11,516 nucleotides of DNA from Bacillota bacterium (GTDB lineage Bacteria > Bacillota_G > SHA-98 > UBA4971), in assembly GCA_012512055.1 (NCBI GenBank), contig JAAZEW010000013.1:1-11516 (forward strand), read 5' to 3'. This document shows, one piece after another, positions 7,454-11,516 of the stretch. The translations under genes were made by a program, and so were the position numbers. How positions within the stretch are numbered: position 1 is the stretch's first letter; every line of letters starts with the position of its first letter. Below the pieces are notes generated by a model. That model was not told the DNA's origin, ran no database searches, and saw only the letters and a list, made by a program, of their open reading frames with translations.

Positions 7454-8948
7454 TCCTATCACCCCCGGTTGACCCATGAGCGCACTGCCGAATTTCGGGC
7501 TTTCTCTTATGGAAATCCGTAGCCTGCTCGAAAGTGTAGGCTACCCGGAGCAGAGTCTCCTCATCATATTGCCTGGCCATAATCTGGAGGCCTATAGGCA
7601 TGCCTTCCTCACTAAACCCGCACGGGATTGAGATCCCGGGAATGCCTGCCAGGTTAGGAGGCACAGTGTAGATATCAGAAAGGTACATCTCCAGCGGATC
7701 TCTGGTTTTCTCTCCTGCCTCAAACGCCACAGTCGGGGAGGTTGGGCCGACGAGACAGTCACAGACCTCGAAGACCTCCCGGAAATCCCCTGCAATCAGT
7801 GAGCGGACTCTGAGCGCCTCGCTGAAATACTTCTCATGATTCTCCGCTGACAACACGTAGGTTCCCAGGACTATCCTACGTTTTACCTCAGGCCCAAGGC
7901 CTTCCCCTCTGGACATTGCCATCATGGACGCGGAATCGTCGCACCCGGAAGCGCGATACCCGTATCTTACCCCGTCCAACCTGGCAAGATTTGAGCTGGC
8001 TTCAGCAGAGGATATTACATAGTAAGCAGCCAGGGCGTGCCTGGAATGGGGCAACGAGACTTCGGCAATCCTCGCACCCAGCTCTTCCAGCTTGTCCAGG
8101 GCTTTCATGAACGCGTCCTTCACCGTTTCGGAGAGCCCTTCCTCCAGGAACTCTCTCGGGACGCCAACTGTGATCCCACTGATATCAGCGACTAAACACC
8201 GGGTGTAGTCAGGCAACTCCTCGGGATAAGACTGCGAGTCTCTTTCATCGTGACCTGCAATTGCGCGAAGAATCAGGGCGCAATCCCTGACATCCCGAGT
8301 CATAGGGCCAATTTGGTCCATAGACGACGCATACCCGATTAGCCCGTACCTCGATACTAGGCCGTAAGTTGGTTTTAGGCCTACAATACCGCAAAAAGAC
8401 GCAGGCTGACGAATTGACCCTCCGGTATCTGAGCCAAGGGCAAAGACAGCCTCGTCTGCTATGACGGCAGCAGCGCTGCCTCCACTGGATCCCCCGGGCA
8501 CTCTCTTCAAATTCCAGGGGTTTCCGGTAGGAAACATGGCGGAATTCTCCGTAGAAGACCCCATGGCGAATTCATCTAAGTTCGTCTTCCCCACGATAAT
8601 TGCACCCGCATCCTCCAGGCGTCGAACAACGGTAGCGTCATAAGGAGGTATGAAATCATCCAAGTACCGGGACGCGCTCGTAGTCCTCAGGCCTTTTGTG
8701 CAGATATTATCCTTTATCGCAACGGGAAGCCCCTCAAGCAACCTGGCAGGTTCGCCCTTCTTAAGCCTTGCGTCAGCCTGTTTGGCTTTCCTCAGCGCCT
8801 GCTCACTTGCGACGGTAATATACGCCTGGATAGTCCCGTCTACGGCTGCTATCCGTTGAAGCGTTTCAGTGACAGCCTCTTCAACAGTGACTTCTTTCCG
8901 CCTTATCATGGGTAGAAGCTCATGGGCCTTAAGTTCGTTTAGTCTCAA
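7446..8948 (-). CDS. gatA: Glutamyl/aspartyl-tRNA amidotransferase subunit A
   Basis: The glutaminase subunit, 500 residues, of the amidase-signature family. It frees ammonia from glutamine and channels it to GatB. The Ser-cisSer-Lys triad is intact: Lys79 in LPVAIKDN, Ser154 in [10 protein letters not shown] and Ser178 in [11 protein letters not shown]. These are the residue numbers I recall for Staphylococcus aureus GatA, so the start is well supported. That start is a TTG (8946-8948), with GGGGGG eight bases upstream and an in-frame TAG a little further up, so no longer form is possible. In related operons gatC and gatA lie close together; here 236 bases separate them, filled by a structured element. 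The C-terminal residues [12 protein letters not shown] overlap the start of gatB. Confidence 0.97.
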   Translation of the reverse strand: MRLNELKAHELLPMIRRKEVTVEEAVTETLQRIAAVDGTIQAYITVASEQALRKAKQADARLKKGEPARLLEGLPVAIKDNICTKGLRTTSASRYLDDFIPPYDATVVRRLEDAGAIIVGKTNLDEFAMGSSTENSAMFPTGNPWNLKRVPGGSSGGSAAAVIADEAVFALGSDTGGSIRQPASFCGIVGLKPTYGLVSRYGLIGYASSMDQIGPMTRDVRDCALILRAIAGHDERDSQSYPEELPDYTRCLVADISGITVGVPREFLEEGLSETVKDAFMKALDKLEELGARIAEVSLPHSRHALAAYYVISSAEASSNLARLDGVRYGYRASGCDDSASMMAMSRGEGLGPEVKRRIVLGTYVLSAENHEKYFSEALRVRSLIAGDFREVFEVCDCLVGPTSPTVAFEAGEKTRDPLEMYLSDIYTVPPNLAGIPGISIPCGFSEEGMPIGLQIMARQYDEETLLRVAYTFEQATDFHKRKPEIRQCAHGSTGGDRSV

Positions 8949-8995
8949 TCGTATCCCCCCTATCTACTAACAGCCCCCGGCCAGACATCCGCTAA

Positions 8996-9184
8996 GTATG
9001 AGTTCACTAGTTTTCCCTCGTTTTCCGAGGCCCTGGTTTGCCGGTGATTGTTTTGCCAAGGCAACCCGCTTGGGGAGCCGTCCCCTTAGTGCAACACCGG
9101 CCTCAGAAAGCGTACATACCTTGCGGGGCCACCCTGCACGGTACGTACACTCTGTGGAACCGGCGATTACTTATGGTGATCTAC

Positions 9185-9187
<3 letters not shown>
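8996..9187. mobile_element. Small non-coding inserted element between gatC and gatA
   Basis: The outer edges, 8996-9006 and 9173-9187, recur fused to each other at 139-163, which marks this stretch as a unit that was inserted, copied, or deleted in its middle elsewhere. The right edge includes the TAA stop of gatC, as the other copy includes the stop of the mutase gene. There is no open frame of note and no transposase, so it could only move with proteins supplied in trans. Exact ends are uncertain: the left end may lie right after ATGA (8998-9001), and the right end lies between about 9172 and 9187. Confidence 0.5.
9002..9172 (+). ncRNA. Highly structured RNA, candidate stand-alone HEARO/IscB omega-RNA
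   Basis: Nearly the whole stretch can pair. Seen stems: CCTCG/CGAGG (9016-9020 with 9026-9030), TTGCC/GGCAA (9053-9064), GGGGA/TCCCC (9072-9076 with 9081-9085), and a long arm: CCTCAGA/TCTGTGG (9101-9107 with 9151-9157, one mismatch), GTACATACC/GGTACGTAC (9112-9120 with 9140-9148, one mismatch) and TGCGGGG/CCCTGCA (9122-9128 with 9132-9138, one G-U). GTTCACTA at the 5' end pairs with TAGTGCAAC (9087-9095, one bulge), while GCCGGTG (9040-9046) pairs with CACCGGC (9095-9101): together a pseudoknot. HEARO RNAs are small mobile RNAs reported to insert after ATGA or GTGA; ATGA stands at 8998-9001. I chose the plus strand for that reason and for the 5' helix. It is antisense to the gat operon. Known: HEARO's nature. 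Inferred: that this is one. A regulatory leader on the minus strand is the alternative. Confidence 0.5.
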
Positions 9188-11514
<2,327 letters not shown>

Positions 11515-11516
11515 AC

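Noticed and set aside
9122..9135. T-box riboswitch before gatA: the minus strand reads AGGGTGGCCCCGCA, close to the T-box consensus
   Set aside because: The motif folds on itself inside a long hairpin instead of forming the antiterminator with a downstream CCCT partner. Only about 50 bases precede it after gatC, far too few for Stem I and a specifier loop. It also lies inside the element shared with 139-163.

Overview
The window looks like chromosomal DNA of a Bacillota (Firmicutes-type) bacterium. The gene order ligA-gatC-gatA-gatB is the one known from Bacillus and its relatives. Ribosome-binding sites are strong and purine-rich, GTG and TTG starts are frequent, and the response regulator and kinase are of the PhoP/PhoR-BaeS type. 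Base composition looks close to balanced. The species cannot be named from the sequence.

Layout: Bases 1-123 hold six diverged copies of an 18-bp tandem repeat cut by the window edge, perhaps the end of an IS21-like element. A minus-strand phosphomannomutase/phosphoglucomutase gene follows (161-1582). A divergent spacer (1583-1780) carries a TTAACA direct repeat in PhoP-box style and a TATAAT box. They precede a plus-strand gene for a secreted helical protein with a four-cysteine tail (1781-2602), closed by a strong terminator. Next come a response regulator (2766-3452) and a membrane histidine kinase (3614-5008), probably with the secreted protein as a target or accessory. The kinase gene ends tail-to-tail, with overlapping stop codons, against the last gene of the minus-strand operon.

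That operon reads ligA (11496-9475), gatC (9478-9185), gatA (8948-7446), gatB (7453-6014), then an EamA/DMT transporter (5964-5005). LigA seals DNA with NAD+. GatCAB converts Glu-tRNA(Gln) and/or Asp-tRNA(Asn) to the amidated forms. All family catalytic residues that I could place are present.

The most interesting part is the 236-bp gap between gatC and gatA, in an operon that is otherwise tightly packed or overlapping. It holds a compact, heavily paired RNA-like element of about 170-185 bp: at least four hairpins plus a probable pseudoknot, starting directly after ATGA. It resembles a stand-alone HEARO (IscB omega-RNA) element lying antisense to the operon. The two outer edges of this element recur, joined directly together, at the 3' end of the mutase gene (139-163). 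That looks like a second, internally deleted copy, and in both places the shared edge supplies the stop codon of the neighbouring gene.
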